Both the position numbers and the translations under genes were made by a program. Below are positions 1 to 12,920 of a stretch of 64,000 nt of DNA, in pieces. This DNA comes from Glandiceps talaboti (lineage: Eukaryota > Hemichordata > Enteropneusta > Spengelidae). The stretch covers positions 17,790,431 through 17,854,430 of the forward strand of contig NC_135564.1 of NCBI RefSeq assembly GCF_964340395.1, given 5' to 3'. The notes under the pieces were generated by a model, which was not told the DNA's origin, searched no databases, and worked only from the letters and a program-made list of their open reading frames with translations. Every line of letters begins with the position of its first letter. Position 1 is the first letter of the stretch.

Positions 1-1441
1 TGACTATCATGGGGTTATGTATTGCGTGATAGAAAACTTTGTATTCATGAAACATTGTTTTATTTATATCGTAGACTTCCATGTAGTTTGGGGGCTGTAG
101 TTAGGTAAAATCAATCACATTTTCTTGTTTCAAAGATTATTTGAGTTCCTAAAAAAAATAATTGCTATTTAAAATCTGATGTGTTTTAGAAACTGTACAA
201 ATAGTACCATATTTTCCCTTTGCCATTTCTAGAATTTTCAAACCCTGAGCATGTACATGTATGCTGCAGATGACAATTTGTAACTTTGTGGTTTTTAAGT
301 GCATTTATCGTCAGTGTAGTGTATTTGCTGATTCTGCAATCTGCCATTTCATCAAAAAGTCTGACCTTAGAGGAAATTTATGTGCATGTATAAACAACTC
401 CAGATTGCCCTATCAGCAAAAAACCTTCCTAACCGTTGACCTATTTCAGTTGTAATGGCAACAGCAATGTCGTGAACGGAAATCATAAAATGAAAACGGC
501 AATCTCTCTCTAAAAGTACATTTATATGCAAATCATCTTCAAATAAACTCTTTATCTGTACATCTTTGTAGTATTGACCAAAATATTTGACAATTTGAGA
601 TGAGATGAACCTTTTATAGATTTACTAATGTAGCAGGGATATGGGGAATTATTTTATTCAAATATCGCTCCTCCTTGGGAGCAAAATTACCTGATGTTTT
701 TAAATGCTTTTGTAAAAGTCATAGTTCAGATAGAGTGTTTGCATGAAAACACAAGTTATTTTAGGACTAGAGCCATCATGTAGATCTCATTAGTATGCAA
801 ATGAGATTTACAAGTATCTGTTGATAATGAAATAGACAGTGGGCCAGAGCAAGGTATTACAATACAGGTGTTCTACTGTACTCTACTCTCTTCAGGAACT
901 ATGCATATGTATTTACTGATTGCATATGGCATGCTTTAATATATATAGCACTTAGTAGTGTCCTACACAGAATGTAAACATTAGATTTCTAATAGAAGGA
1001 GTCATTGAGTTCACGTTTAGACTCTCACCCTTACGTACACTTTTTTGAGTCAAGAATAAACGGAGACGTACTGTCTGTCGTCATTATTGAGTCAATCACT
1101 GGGAAATGGTGCATGGTACAAAGTAATATTTTGTGGGATTTTTTGAAAGGAGACTCAAAGAATTTGGTTAAATCAAATTAGAAAGCTCTCGGCAGTTAAT
1201 CCAATTTTCAGCTTGCTCTTTCAAGATTTTCAAATCCCTAAGGATAAAAGTTTTAATTGGAGCAGAGGAATATGCTGGAAGGGAATGGAGAAACCATATT
1301 TGATTACTTTGCAAGATTGCCTGGCCATTGCATGTACAGCCATATATATATTTGGGCATATGATAAATTTTGTAGTTGTCTACAGTCTAAAACAATCACT
1401 ATATGCACAGCAAATTCATTTGTTCATTTGTTCGATCATTT

Positions 1442-1507
1442 ATTCATTCATTCATTCATTCATTCATTCATTCATTCATTCATTCATTCATTCATTCATT
1501 CATTCAT
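1442..1507. repeat. (ATTC)n microsatellite, about 16 copies
   Basis: An uninterrupted ATTC tetranucleotide run. It produces artefactual open frames encoding FIHS repeats on the + strand. Confidence 0.98.
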
Positions 1508-2040
1508 AAACCATGCTCAAAAGTACATAGAACTTCTTTCCCACCTCCCTGTATGTATTAATGTCATATTTTATCTTCTGATCAGTCTCCATCTCATTCT
1601 TCTTATCTCAGAGAGAACGATAACCAGATTGTGAAAAGATAAGATTTAATGTTACAAATATAGATAATAATGGCTGATAGGAATGAGCTGAAATGGATTA
1701 TAGAGGAAAAGTAAACACACAACTATGATTTCACTTTATATGGAATTATATAAATGAGACACCAGTAGTAAAGAATGGATATTATTATAATTGAGATAAG
1801 AGAATATGACATGTATGTTTTACTATGAAAGGCTATAGGGAATACAAAATTATGTATCTTATATGAACACACATTAACAGTAAATGGATTTATTAGTATC
1901 TAAATATACATGTAAACCCCTCAGACTTTTAATATAGAAAGATATTATACTATCACTGTCAGTTACAAAAATGTATCTGTCAATAATTATTATAAGGCCA
2001 GTTGATGAATGGATGATGGTTTTGGTAAACCATGGAAAAG

Positions 2041-2150
2041 CCATTTTTGGATAGGGTTAAAACATGTAAAATACATATACAACATGTACAGTAGGTGTGA
2101 AAATCAGTTCATTTGTCTGGCGGAGCTTAGAAAGTTGGTCCAGAACGTTT
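2041..2150 (+). repeat. Dispersed repeat family R1, partial copy
   Basis: Shares GTAGGTGTGAAAA, TTGTCTGRCRGAG and a GTTGGYCCWGAAC core with the copies near 11.1, 36.7, 36.8 and 57.6 kb. The 3' half is missing or too decayed to align. Confidence 0.55.
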
Positions 2151-2207
2151 ATGAATGATGTAGAATTATGTATGAAGATGAATTATGATATATGATTCAG
2201 CAAATAT

Positions 2208-2234
2208 TGACCTGACCTGACCTGACCTGACCTG
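2208..2234. repeat. (TGACC)5 short tandem repeat
   Basis: Five TGACC units. Read on the other strand they give overlapping AGGTCA-type half-sites. A related block in opposite orientation lies at 12211-12245, and the two share flanking TCAGCA-like sequence. Confidence 0.9.
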
Positions 2235-4817
2235 GCACATGACCTTAAAGTACTTTGTCTTCTGGAGAAGGTGTCAAAAAATTTTCATAGTAAGGCAAGT
2301 GTCGTAACATCTGTTGATTCAAAATTCCTTGCATGTACTTGTAGCTTTCTGAATTCATGTGTGTAGGCGCCAAAGAAGTGATAATTCTTCTCTGAGCTAT
2401 CCATTCTTGCTGTCGTCTGGTATTCCTGCATGAAATTGAAACTCATCAAGTTGTCATGGATGAGAAAGTATTGATGTTTGCCGGATTAGATGTGTGATAA
2501 TTTATCACACACCTTAAGACATGGTACTCACTTAATTTACATACAGCATTACCTCAGTCAGTTCTTGTGATTTGTATTCAAGACATGTATAAATTTCTCA
2601 ATTCACTAGAAAGCTCAAAGGTTGGCTCACCTTCATGGAACGTGAGGGTGTTGTAACGTCATACCAGACTACAATTACACTGATGTTATAAGGATGTAGA
2701 AACTTTACGGTTTCCCCAAGAGGTCAGCTTTCTAATGTTGCTGTGCTCGTGGGAATACTGTACAAGGAAACTGTCATCTTTAGGGAGGCACTACTCACAG
2801 TATGGAATCTTAGGTTTCGTCAGAGTATTGTTACAAAGTTTTCATTGCATCTCTGTGTTGGATAATTTAATACCAAGTATTACGTCGATATATCCCCAGT
2901 AGTATAAATAGGACTGGGTAGTTTGACGAAAATGGTTATAATAGTCGGTGCTCCATCCTCTGCTCATTCATTGATTAGGGAGCTTTCTGACTCGCCAATG
3001 AATACACAACTTGGAATTTTGTGTACCTGAATGACTTGGTTCATGTACATGTACGGTACATGTCCATCACTAGGGCATTCACAAGGGTTCTACATTGTAC
3101 ATGTATCTTGTAGTGTCCATATACAAGTAGGCAAATATTTACACAAAAGTTGCAACTAATATGAATATTTGGAAAAAGCATATTTTTACAGGAATTTGTG
3201 CTGCATTATCATAATTTCTTGGCAACTACATTTGTCATACTATACTACTTGTATGCTTATTTACAGTGGCATTTATATTACGCATGCATACAGCCAATGA
3301 AACATGTTTAGAATTGATTGACAGGCAGCTTTTCAGGCGATTGATAGACAAGTACATGTACATGTAAATGCATACCAATCTAATTATGCATTCATCTAAG
3401 AAGAGAACCATTTCTATAAGATTTGTGAACAACAGAGAGTATTTTCCTTCAAAAACTGGCAAGTAAATGACATTTTAGCCAAACAGATCTTGTTATTGGT
3501 CCTTTCATTTGGAAAGGCGCCTCTGTAAGATTACATTCTATGTAACTCTATGAAACGCTATTTTAAGCAAGGACAAAAGTAAATCATCTCTAACAAGGTT
3601 TTCTGTATCACATACTTTTCAAGACGAAGACGATTTAATCATTAGTATAATAATTAAAATACCTTGATGAAATAGCAAATAGATTAGAAACGCTAGGATC
3701 CCCGACTGCTTTCTTAATTTGATGCGGTCAAGTGCCTCCTTTGATCAGTAGCAAATCTTTGAGAAAACATTCTTTAGTAAATTGCTTTGGGAGACAGAAG
3801 TAGGAAATATGTAGTGCTTCATTGGAGAAATACATCTATTGATATGACATTCTTTGTGAAGTGTATTAAAATCAAAATCAAAATACTTGACTTCCAAACA
3901 ATCAGAGGAAATTGTAATGTTGAATCCTTTCCTTTACTCATATCTAGAAACGTTTGCACATGCTGTCATGTCACTGACGCGTTAACATATAACTGTCTAC
4001 AAAATTAGAAAATTGTAATATGAAAAGAAGGAAAAATTCTGTAATATTAAAAATGGCTCAAGTGGCATCTGATTTATCAAACACCCAGGCTTTTGGTAAT
4101 ATAAGATTCATAGCATTAATTCCAAATATCACATCTTTTTAGATTTACATGTATAGATGAGAGAGATTTTGCTTGTATGAAAGGGGGTGTGGTGTGGGGG
4201 TGTGGGTCATGTTTATTGACAAATTGGGAGTGTGTAGTTTTATACTTTTCACACACTGAACTATTCAAAGATCAAATTGGGAAACTGACCTTAGATGAAA
4301 CGAAATTAAAGAAACCCTACAATCTATTCAAGTTGTATGTTGTAGAACAAGATGAGAAATAAGGTATGGAATTTTGTTGGATGATGTGAAAGTCTTAGTA
4401 CATGTATACATGTACAAAATGTACATATATGGTGATGTTTCTACTTTACAGCATATCAATAAAAATGAGTCGTTGTTTATGTACAAACATCTGTGATATG
4501 ACAGTTCTACTCTATCTTGATGAAAAATATTGATCACAAAAACATCTGTGCGATATATTGAAATATATGCAAAGCTGTTGCAGTATTGCATATCTGAAGT
4601 ATGTCTTTTAGCTGAATCTTTTCATTGAATTCATAATATCTGCGGTGAGTTACTCAGTTCTACCCACTCTAACATCTTGAAAGTGTTAAAGACTAAAGGA
4701 GAAAATGCTTGTACACTTGAAAACTGGTGATATGAATGCACACAGTATAGAGCTGCTGAAGTATATATGTTGTCTGTATTTTGGCAGGATGCCATTTACA
4801 GTGCATCAGCTCGAAGT

Positions 4818-5350
4818 ACAATTCATCCCGACCATCAAGCATGAACATATGGTGCAGCTGTACTGCAAAGTTTCAGTCAATGTAAAATTTGAAGTGTTTG
4901 GAATAATGGTTACATGTAAGATGGGTCTTTATTTTTGTTAGGAGTATAAAATGCAAGGGCTTGAAATACAAATGTACCATGGTAGTACATGTATGGTTTG
5001 CTCTGCAAAGTGCATTTCATCACGACCATCAAACATGAATGTCTGGTGAAGCAGTACTGCTAAGTTTTAGTCAGTGTACAATTGCTAAGTTTCAGTCAGT
5101 GTAAAATTTGAAGTGTTTGCAATGATGGTTACATGTACATGTAAGATGGGACTTTATTTTTGTTAGCAGTCAATATAAGATTCAAGGGCTTGAAATAGCA
5201 TATACATTCCATTATGACCATCAAACATGAATGTCTGGTGTATCAATACTGCCGTATTTCCAATAAATGTACAATTTAAAGTGTTTGGAATGATGGTTAC
5301 ATGTAAGATGGATCTTGTTTGTTGGGAATCAATAAAGAATGCAAGTTTTT
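4818..5350. repeat. Degenerate tandem repeat, about 3 copies
   Basis: Three diverged units start near 4818, 5008 and 5205. Each carries a GACCATCAA-CATGAA block, then a GTGTTTGGAATGATGG-like block, then GTTACATGTAAGATGG and GGGCTTGAAAT. There is no coding signal. Confidence 0.85.
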
Positions 5351-6111
5351 GAAATTATGTGATGTTGTGGTTCTGCTCTGCTGCATACTGATGGAAAGAA
5401 AAAGTAGCCTCAGGTTAATAACCGTTGCTATATGTAGATGATGAAAGGTGTTCAGATTGAAGATCTATGTTGCACAGTCTGTCTCTTGTATTACAAGTCA
5501 GTAAACAGAAATGAATTAGACCTTGGTGGAAAGTATACATTATTATTATGTACATGTACATGAATGTACCAGAGATTACTTGCACTGGTGCACACATATA
5601 GTGGTATTTGCACTGCAGTGCAATACCAAATCCAATATGGCATACCTGCATGCAAATAATATGCAAATGAGAATGTGGTCTTTCGCTACACATGAAATCA
5701 CGTTATCACGTTGTATGATGTATTTTATGGAAAGTTGCCATTTCCGATAAGCATATGCAATAATAACATAACCCCATGCTATGTGAGTTCCCAGTGTACA
5801 TGTAGGTACATTTTGTACATGTACTTGGGGGTACATTGTATTTGTGCTCTTGCTTTCTGCTGCACTTTCACAAGCTATGCTCATGAAAGTACTGGTGCAG
5901 AGAACACTGCAAGCACTCATGCAAATACCTTGAGTATGCCACTTGCATTCATGTTTCATGAAGTTCTGGGATTATTGATGTAGAAATTTTGAGGTATAAG
6001 TACATATACTTGGAAATGTTACTATAGCTAATATGCATATTGATCAAACATGAAACTTATGACCATGAATATATTAAGTATAAAATCATGTATTTATAGC
6101 TTTTGAAGGTT

Positions 6112-6450
6112 GTCTAATGCTATGGTCCTTGAAGAAGTATTACATGGTGTGAAACCAGTCACACAGTAATTGCAGCTTTTGTATAATATCATTATTGTGA
6201 ACATTGAAACTGTCAAGATTGAAGCTTTTGGGATTGGTAGTCGAAGATATTAGAATGACTAAGAATTCATCTAAGTGGAGGATATTTGTCTACTGCTACA
6301 TGTTTGCTCATTGAAGAAGTACATGACCGTATATAACATGGTGTGAAACAATGCAATCTCACAATCACTGCAATATTTTAACTTGATTAGTACTGACATT
6401 AATTAAAATTTGTCAAAATTGAAGCTTTGAGGATTGTTTATCATAGACAA
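6112..6450. repeat. Two-copy degenerate tandem repeat
   Basis: Two units near 6112 and 6308 share TTGAAGAAGTA, ACATGGTGTGAAAC, then AATTGAAGCTTT and a GGATTG block. Confidence 0.75.
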
Positions 6451-6604
6451 TAGAATTCGCAGATGTTAAAGAAGTAGAAATATGAGATATTGTCAGTAGG
6501 AGAATAGTATTAGAAAGGATGTATTGGTTTCATTCATTTACTAGTGGTGATAGATTGCCTGCCATCTACATGTACAACTCTGCAAACTGAATCAGAAATC
6601 TGGG

Positions 6605-6912
6605 CTAAGTACGAGCCTTTCCTACAATATAATACTATTCTATTTGTATGCTTGTAATCACAGTTCCAGGAAGGTCCTAGTACGCACAGTTCTCACAATA
6701 TAATGCTATCCCACTTCTGTGCCTGTAATCAGTTCCAGGCAGGTCCTAGTATGCACAATTCTCATGATACAATGCTTATCCCACTTACATGTATGAGCCT
6801 GCAATCACAATTCAAGAAAAGGTCTAGTGTACGCAGTTTCCACAATTTATTGCCATTCCAATTCCACATTGTACAAAATGTATGTCTGCAATCACAATTT
6901 CAGAAATCCTCC
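6605..6912. repeat. Degenerate tandem repeat, period about 80 bp, 4 copies
   Basis: The shared core is a TGTAATCACAGTTCCAGG-like block, then GGTCCTAGTACGCAC, TTCTCACAATATAATGC and TATCCCACTT. Similarity decays to the right. Confidence 0.8.
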
Positions 6913-8776
6913 CATATTGAATTGCCCCCAAATTGTAACTTTGTGAATGTTCATTGAAACAAAATAAAAGCTATAGCCTAAAGTGCATATATGTACACTC
7001 TACATGTAAATTTCCAGCTTATCGGCATATGGAATGAGGGGATGTACGTAATGTCTTAAATCAAGGATGAAGTCCTGTCAAGCAAAATAATACCTTCTAG
7101 GGTTTTCGTTTCTTTGCTTGAAGGGTAGAAATGTCAGTAATTCCTCTTCACTTAATTAGGTAATTTACATAATGACATGCAATTGGTTTGCTTCAGTACA
7201 TGTAACTTGGAAAATCGTAATCATTGGGTAGTGAAAAATACATCCTTCTGTGGTACCTAGAGATTTACTTGTAGGTTTGTTCCTGTGAAACGGAAAAATG
7301 TTACCAAACAAGAAATAGATGTAGGTGTAGATCACACAGTCCCAATTGACTGTTAGACAAACATTTGATCTGGGTATATTCTTTCGATAATATTCTATTA
7401 TATTTGGAATTTGACATGTTTGATTACTGATTGTATTGCATGTATGTAAATATGAAACATAAGCTGCATACATGTAAGCCTTGGATTGTCTATGTCTCAC
7501 TTTCCATATTTTACAGATATTAAAGTCTTAGTTATAATGAGAATTACAATTTGGGTGAGAATAACATTTGTTGAGCACACTCAGAGCAATAGAAAATGTT
7601 GATCTGGGATCCTTAGTGATAAGATAAAACTAAAACAGAAACATGAGATTGAGTCGCATGTCTTTAAGGACCTGTTTCTTGAACCACTGTGTCTTTATTG
7701 CATAATTATACATGTACATGTATGTAGTAGTGAAACAACAATGTGCAAGTTGAGGAATATTTATTAACTTAAACTGGGTTTGTTTTTCACAGGAAGACAT
7801 GCCTCAGAATTTATCACTACCTTGTAATTACAATATTATATGCGAAAACACAAATAATGGAAGATGAATGTATTGAAAGAGATAGTGACGACAAACTGTC
7901 TGATTGAGTGTATCAGAAATAGTATGTATCATGTCAAAGGTGGCGGTGTGACCAAATTGATCAAATTTGTTAATTTGGTACGTTCACTGTGTGTCTGGCT
8001 TTTACTCAGAATTTAATTTTGTTGATGATTTATTGGAAACTGTAAAAGTTGTCTCTGAGGTGTAATGCCTGGTGAAATAACTCTAGCTGAAGTTTAATGG
8101 AAATTGTTTTTTTTTTCAGGCCATATATTTTGTACATGCAATATCCTGTTCAGATGAAATGCTATTGATATGGAATAATGATAATTTTTCATTTTATTGG
8201 ACAATTTTATTGCTCATTGTAAAATATAGATTTTTGGTTTGTTACAATAATTTAGAAATATCACCGCTCCATACTAAATTTTTGACATTTTTTTGGTGGT
8301 AAGAATTAGATTATGGAATAGTTGTGGTTGATAACACAACAGGTTCCTTACTAGTCCATCATTTGTGTTCACATTGTCAAATGTTTTGTCAGTCTCAATT
8401 CTGTCATGCAAGTGTTCAATATATGCATTTAATGTCTCATTCTGTCATTTCCAGAGATGTAGCTGAAATAGTAATTTGCATATTAATGAGTTCATTTGCA
8501 TATCTCTCAAAAAAGTGAAGATATACTCTTATGAAAGTCTTGCATTCACAGATACAAATGTATAGTCACCTGTTCATATTATGTTTCAAACAATCATGAC
8601 AGCTCAGATTCAGTTCTCTTCTTACATTATCAATGATAGTTTTTGATTTATCATTTGATTTAAAACAGATTATTAGATTTTCACAAACTTTTCGGAAAGC
8701 TGGTAACAACATAAATGGAAATTAACAAAATATTGTCATATTCTCAATCTTGCGGAATGTTACATGTACATACATG

Positions 8777-8778
<2 letters not shown>
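6913..8778. other. No gene seen
   Basis: AT-rich sequence with short open frames only. A TACATGTACATGTATG word occurs at 7709-7724. I see no splice-supported coding exon. Confidence 0.5.

Positions 8779-8810
<32 letters not shown>
8779..8810. repeat. (TAA)n microsatellite
   Basis: About ten TAA units. It is followed at 8816-8862 by a block containing CAGCGCATT and TGCGCTTTACAATACTGAGG, which resembles a short interspersed inverted motif; a related GTGCTTTACAATAC occurs near 42050. Confidence 0.9.
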
Positions 8811-8896
8811 TCTTATCAGCGCATTACGCAACAGCCTCAATGCGCTTTACAATACTGAGGAAATAAAAAAAAAGAGAGGAAAAAAAAAAAGGGACA

Positions 8897-9235
8897 TTTT
8901 AAGATAAAGTGGCCATATTGAGTATTCATTTTGGATTTTTAATATATAAAACAATTTTATCATGGCTTCCTACTTGAAAAATCAATGTGAAACAATGTTC
9001 ACTAAGTCTGTGTTTGTATCTCAATACATCGCAAAATACTAAAAATTGTGTAAAAAGTTTGTTATTGTATGAATAATAAACATTTTACACATTTATTAAT
9101 CTTTTGCCATTTATTGAATTACAAACAAGGACTTGGCATATGTTTTTTCAGAATGATTTTTCAAGTAGGAAGCCATGATAAAATTGTTTTATGAATTAAA
9201 ATCCAAATCGTCACCCATATGGCTACTTAAAGACC
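8897..9235. mobile_element. Palindromic MITE-like element (family M2, copy 1)
   Basis: Two long inverted arms, about 8911-8990 and 9141-9224. The inner part of the arms, TTTTATCATGGCTTCCTAC followed by TTGAAAAATCA, is repeated in exact reverse complement, and similarity continues outward through GGATTTT to a CCATAT block. The centre carries TTTGTTATTGTATGAATAAT and ACATTTTACACA. A diverged copy with the same order lies at about 58905-59140. There is no coding capacity, so this would be a non-autonomous terminal-inverted-repeat element. I saw no clear target duplication. Confidence 0.8.
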
Positions 9236-11071
9236 AACATAGGTTTTCAGAAATTTCATTACTTGTTCTTACCTTAGCTTTAATTTCAAAGTTCAGCCCT
9301 CGTAAATAAATATATGTTACTAGAGACTGACAAATCATTAAAGCCTTTATACTAGATATCAGAAAATCTCCAGAGAACATCATGCCTTGCAGACATCGTA
9401 TATAGAATTATCTAATTTACCGAAAGGTGGTAAAATGTGTACTGGCCAATGAAGTCTGCTGAAGTTTTCCTGCTGAAATATTTTGTGTTTTACCGGGAAA
9501 GTGGTAAAATTCGTTGATATCTACGTAGGTGGTCCTTTCAAAAGAATATCCATAATTCAGTGAAAAGATTACAAAAATTAACTTTTATATGTTTTTCTTA
9601 ATTGCAATGACGGGTTGATCTATCATATTAAAATTTGACAAATTTGTTTTTTCCTCTGCTGTGTACTTTTGTGACATCTTTTTCTGATGGAAGGTGACTT
9701 TAGATGAGAAATTACATGTACATTGTATCCTACTATAAAGTTGTTCTGTATAAACACCATTCTACTTACATTTCCCCCTAAAATGTTTAGTATTTTATCA
9801 AATTTTAATACTCTTTTACTAATTTCTTTAGAATTTTTCCCTTCCCTTGTAGTCTGCAAAATCTGGCCACAAAGAATAATACTGACAAAGCAATCCAAAA
9901 GTTAAAAGATTAGAGAATTGTATATTTGAATGCCATGCCTACCTGTTTTCATTTATAAAATGCAGTCAAATTTCCATTTTCGGTGAAGAAATTATGTCTA
10001 CACTACCTGTATGCTGTAGCTAAATTTGATTTTATTTGTTTTCAAATTTTTCATATTATTTCCAATCTATTTTTGATTAAAATGACAGAAATCACCGTTA
10101 TCCTCCAAAATTTCTGATGTAGTCATTACACGTGGCTCATACAAAATAATTTTAAAAAGTAGAGGGTTTTTTTTTGGAACAATGTGTGGAAGGAGTCAGA
10201 AGAATCTTTGACATGAGAAAGGAGAATGATGTTTCATTTTAATCCAAGATGGTGGCCACACAAAGCAGGTGTGTTATCATCACAGAATGCCATATTATAT
10301 TTCACAGTTCAACTCTTCCAATTGACCCATACAAAGTAATGCCTTTTGACACCTATGTGTCTTCTTCCTTACTAAATTAACTACCTTGCTCTGTAGAGAA
10401 TATTTTGTATATTTTTCCATTCCTTTGTTATTACCGACATCTTTTACCTTGAATATGATGATGGTTGAAAATTTTCTTTTATACCTCATCTCAGTGGAAT
10501 TCACATAATTCATATAAAATTTCCTGTTTCTTGACAGGCATGTCATTATCTTTCAAGTTCTTCAATTTCAAGACTATTTCCTTCGCGACGGAAGAAAAAA
10601 TTACTTTTCCGTATATTTATAAGCATTTTTTTGTTGTTGCAGTAGATTCAATTCAGGCTACCATTGAATAAAATGGAAATTGGCAATAGATTAAAATGTC
10701 CAATTTTACTTTTGAATGAGAGAACGTAAATCGTATAACATCAAAGAAGAAAATAAAAGAAGCGTGGTTCGCAGCTTGAAGGCTATTGGTCCAAACCAAA
10801 TAGCAGAATATAATTCTGGGAAATCTGGATAATTTCCCAATCTAGCAAAAAGTTGACTTAAGGTTATTAACACAAGACCAAATGATGTATACACGTATGT
10901 AGAACCAAGGAAATGTGCACTTTCATCCAAACCGTCTATTGCCAGTGGTTCACTGTTTTAGAGAAGGGAACTTTGAAGTACTTAACGTAGTCTCCCATAA
11001 ACTATAATTTTGGCTGGAAACACATGTAAAATGGGAGAATTTGGCATGATATTACCACCAATGAGGCATAG
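9236..11071. other. No gene seen
   Basis: AT-rich, CpG-poor sequence. GGTGGTAAAAT and AGTGGTAAAAT appear in opposite contexts around 9425 and 9500. There is no supported coding exon. Confidence 0.5.
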
Positions 11072-11230
11072 TTCAGTTTGGGATTAAAATGTAGGTGTGA
11101 AAAACAGTTGTCTGACAGAGTTGGTGAAACAGTTGGCCCTGAACAAAAGAATGGTCCTATATAATCTTCATCGTTCCACTGATTAGATAACACTAACGAG
11201 AGAACCTGGGATTGAATCCCTTGCCCTTAA
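11072..11230 (+). repeat. Dispersed repeat family R1, near-complete copy
   Basis: Order of blocks: GATTAAAATGTAGGTGTGAAA, TTGTCTGACAGAG, GTTGGCCCTGAAC, AGAATGGTCCTATATAATC, TTCCACTGATTAGATAACAC, GGGATTGAATCCCTTGCCC. The same order occurs at 57.6 kb and, reversed, at 36.8 kb. The last block weakly resembles an RNA polymerase III B box, but too weakly to call a SINE. Confidence 0.8.
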
Positions 11231-11596
11231 CCAAACACTATGCTTATTGCTAGACTTTTTCATGCATAATTATATGTACCCCACCCATAGTTTCATTATG
11301 AAGTAGTTTGTCAAAGTCTTCTAGTGTGATAAATTTAGATTGAGATATTTCAAACTGTTCTTACCAGGACTTACAGTTCTAGAATAAAATGAGATTAACA
11401 AATGATTCTCATAACCATGTCTAGACTGATTTTGTCCTCCAGTCATATTTCAAGGTAAACCCATGTGTACGATGAACTACTAATTTATCATCTCACCATT
11501 ATTGAGTAGTTCACATCAACATCTTTGTAAATGAGTATGTAAGCCTTATTTGGATATATGCAAATGAACTCGTTTGCAGTGTTTTGCTTTGAATTT

Positions 11597-11601
<5 letters not shown>

Positions 11602-11649
<48 letters not shown>

Positions 11650-11763
11650 TAGAGAGATAGAGAGGGAGGGAGGGAGGGAAGGAGGGAGGGAAGGAGACAG
11701 AGAGGGAGACAGACAGGCTGAGAGAGACAATCAAGCAGTCAGTCAGTCAGTCAGTCAGTCAGA
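11602..11763. repeat. Purine microsatellite complex: (AG)n, (GGGA)n and (AGTC)n
   Basis: About 20 AG units from 11602, then AGAGAT and GGGA/GGAA units to about 11712, then (AGTC)n at 11736-11763. It explains the Ser/Leu- and Arg/Glu-repeat open frames on both strands. Confidence 0.98.
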
Positions 11764-12210
11764 AACAGAGACACAGGGAGACAGAGAGACATAAAGACAT
11801 ATACTGGTGAGAATCAGAGACAGAAAAAGATGAAGTGCAAAAGAGAACTAGAGATGGAACGTCTGGTAAAAGTCACCAAGTTTCATAGATGTGTTTTGCT
11901 ACATTCTGAAACCACTGTTTAATATATTCCATCCATTGATACTGAAAACCACAGGAAGATTGTGGAATTCAATCAGGAAGACAGGTAGACATTTTGGATG
12001 ACGTCATCTTTGTTACTTTCTTGACAGGGTTTGAGACTCTGAGCTAACGATGTCATCCAACTGATCAAACAAGAACTACATAAAGTGCACTTAATGTCTA
12101 GGTTAATTACTGCTTTGATCACAATGGGTACATATCTCTGTTCAACTTGTAGCAATCTAATAAAGATATATTGTAGCTATTACACCATGTGACAACTATG
12201 ACAGTTGTAC

Positions 12211-12245
12211 ATTGACCTAGGTCAGGTCAGGTCAAACCAGGTCAT
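12211..12245. repeat. AGGTC short tandem repeat
   Basis: GACCTAGGTCAGGTCAGGTC followed by AAACCAGGTCA: overlapping AGGTCA half-sites with an AGGTC period of 5. It is the inverted relative of the block at 2208-2234. Confidence 0.85.
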
Positions 12246-12754
12246 ATTTCAGCATCATTGTCTTATGATGGATTTAGTCCCCATAATCCAGTACCTTGAG
12301 GGTAAGAGAAGGGGGAGGGGGGGTTAATCAGTTTGATGTATAGAAACATCGTATTTACTTGTAATACATGTACTATGGCATCATGACCCTATTGTTATGC
12401 TAATTTTCGACATTAACTTTTACAATTATGAGACTAAAATTTTACTGTTTCAGTAGCTAACACAGCTTCAGTAATTGAAATAGACAGTCACTTAGTATGT
12501 GTTTGTCACAATAGTTAACGATAAGCTCTAATTTATTGTCAGTATTCCAAACTTTTTATTACCTAATCGTAAATGAACAGAATGGAATATGATATACATT
12601 TATCTAGCCTTAGGTACCAAATTTTATGTTGAACCATTCAAGCATATAGAACAGACCAATTAGAATACTGGATTGTGCATTCAGTGTAAAACTGATATGA
12701 AACATGGTGTACAAATCTGTCAACCACTAGTTTGTACTACAGATTTTCACCTTG

Positions 12755-12900
12755 TTCTCGGTACCTGCGATAGCTATTTACCGCATACTAGAGGGTCCAA
12801 ATAGAACAAGAAGCTTGACTTATTCTCAGTACCTGCAAATAACATTTTACCTCATACTCGCTGGTCAAAATAGAACAAGAAGGTCGACTTTAATATTCTC
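12755..12900. repeat. Minisatellite family S1, two copies of the long (about 69-bp) unit
   Basis: Units contain TTACCGCATACTAGAGGGTC, AAATAGAACAAGAAG, TTGACTTATTCTCAGTACCT. The same unit begins the larger array at 41335-41715, 28 kb away inside APC intron 1. Confidence 0.85.
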
Positions 12901-12920
12901 ACTTGCACCTGTAGTAATGC

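Larger units (their letters stand above)
1..4817. other. Upstream region with no recognisable gene
   Basis: AT-rich, CpG-poor sequence. Open frames here are short, and none shows a domain, signal or codon pattern I recognise. It contains the TTCA microsatellite, the TGACC repeat, a partial dispersed-repeat copy and many TACATGTA words (for example 3042-3061 and 3353-3366). Confidence 0.6.

Noticed and set aside
1213-1634. FIHS-repeat open frames
   Set aside because: Translations of the ATTC microsatellite.
11200-11230. tRNA-derived SINE call from the GGGATTGAATCCC block
   Set aside because: B-box match is only partial, A-box match is poor, and conserved sequence extends upstream of the supposed tRNA head.
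11488-11794. Ser/Leu- and Arg/Glu-repeat open frames
   Set aside because: Translations of the AG/GGGA microsatellite.
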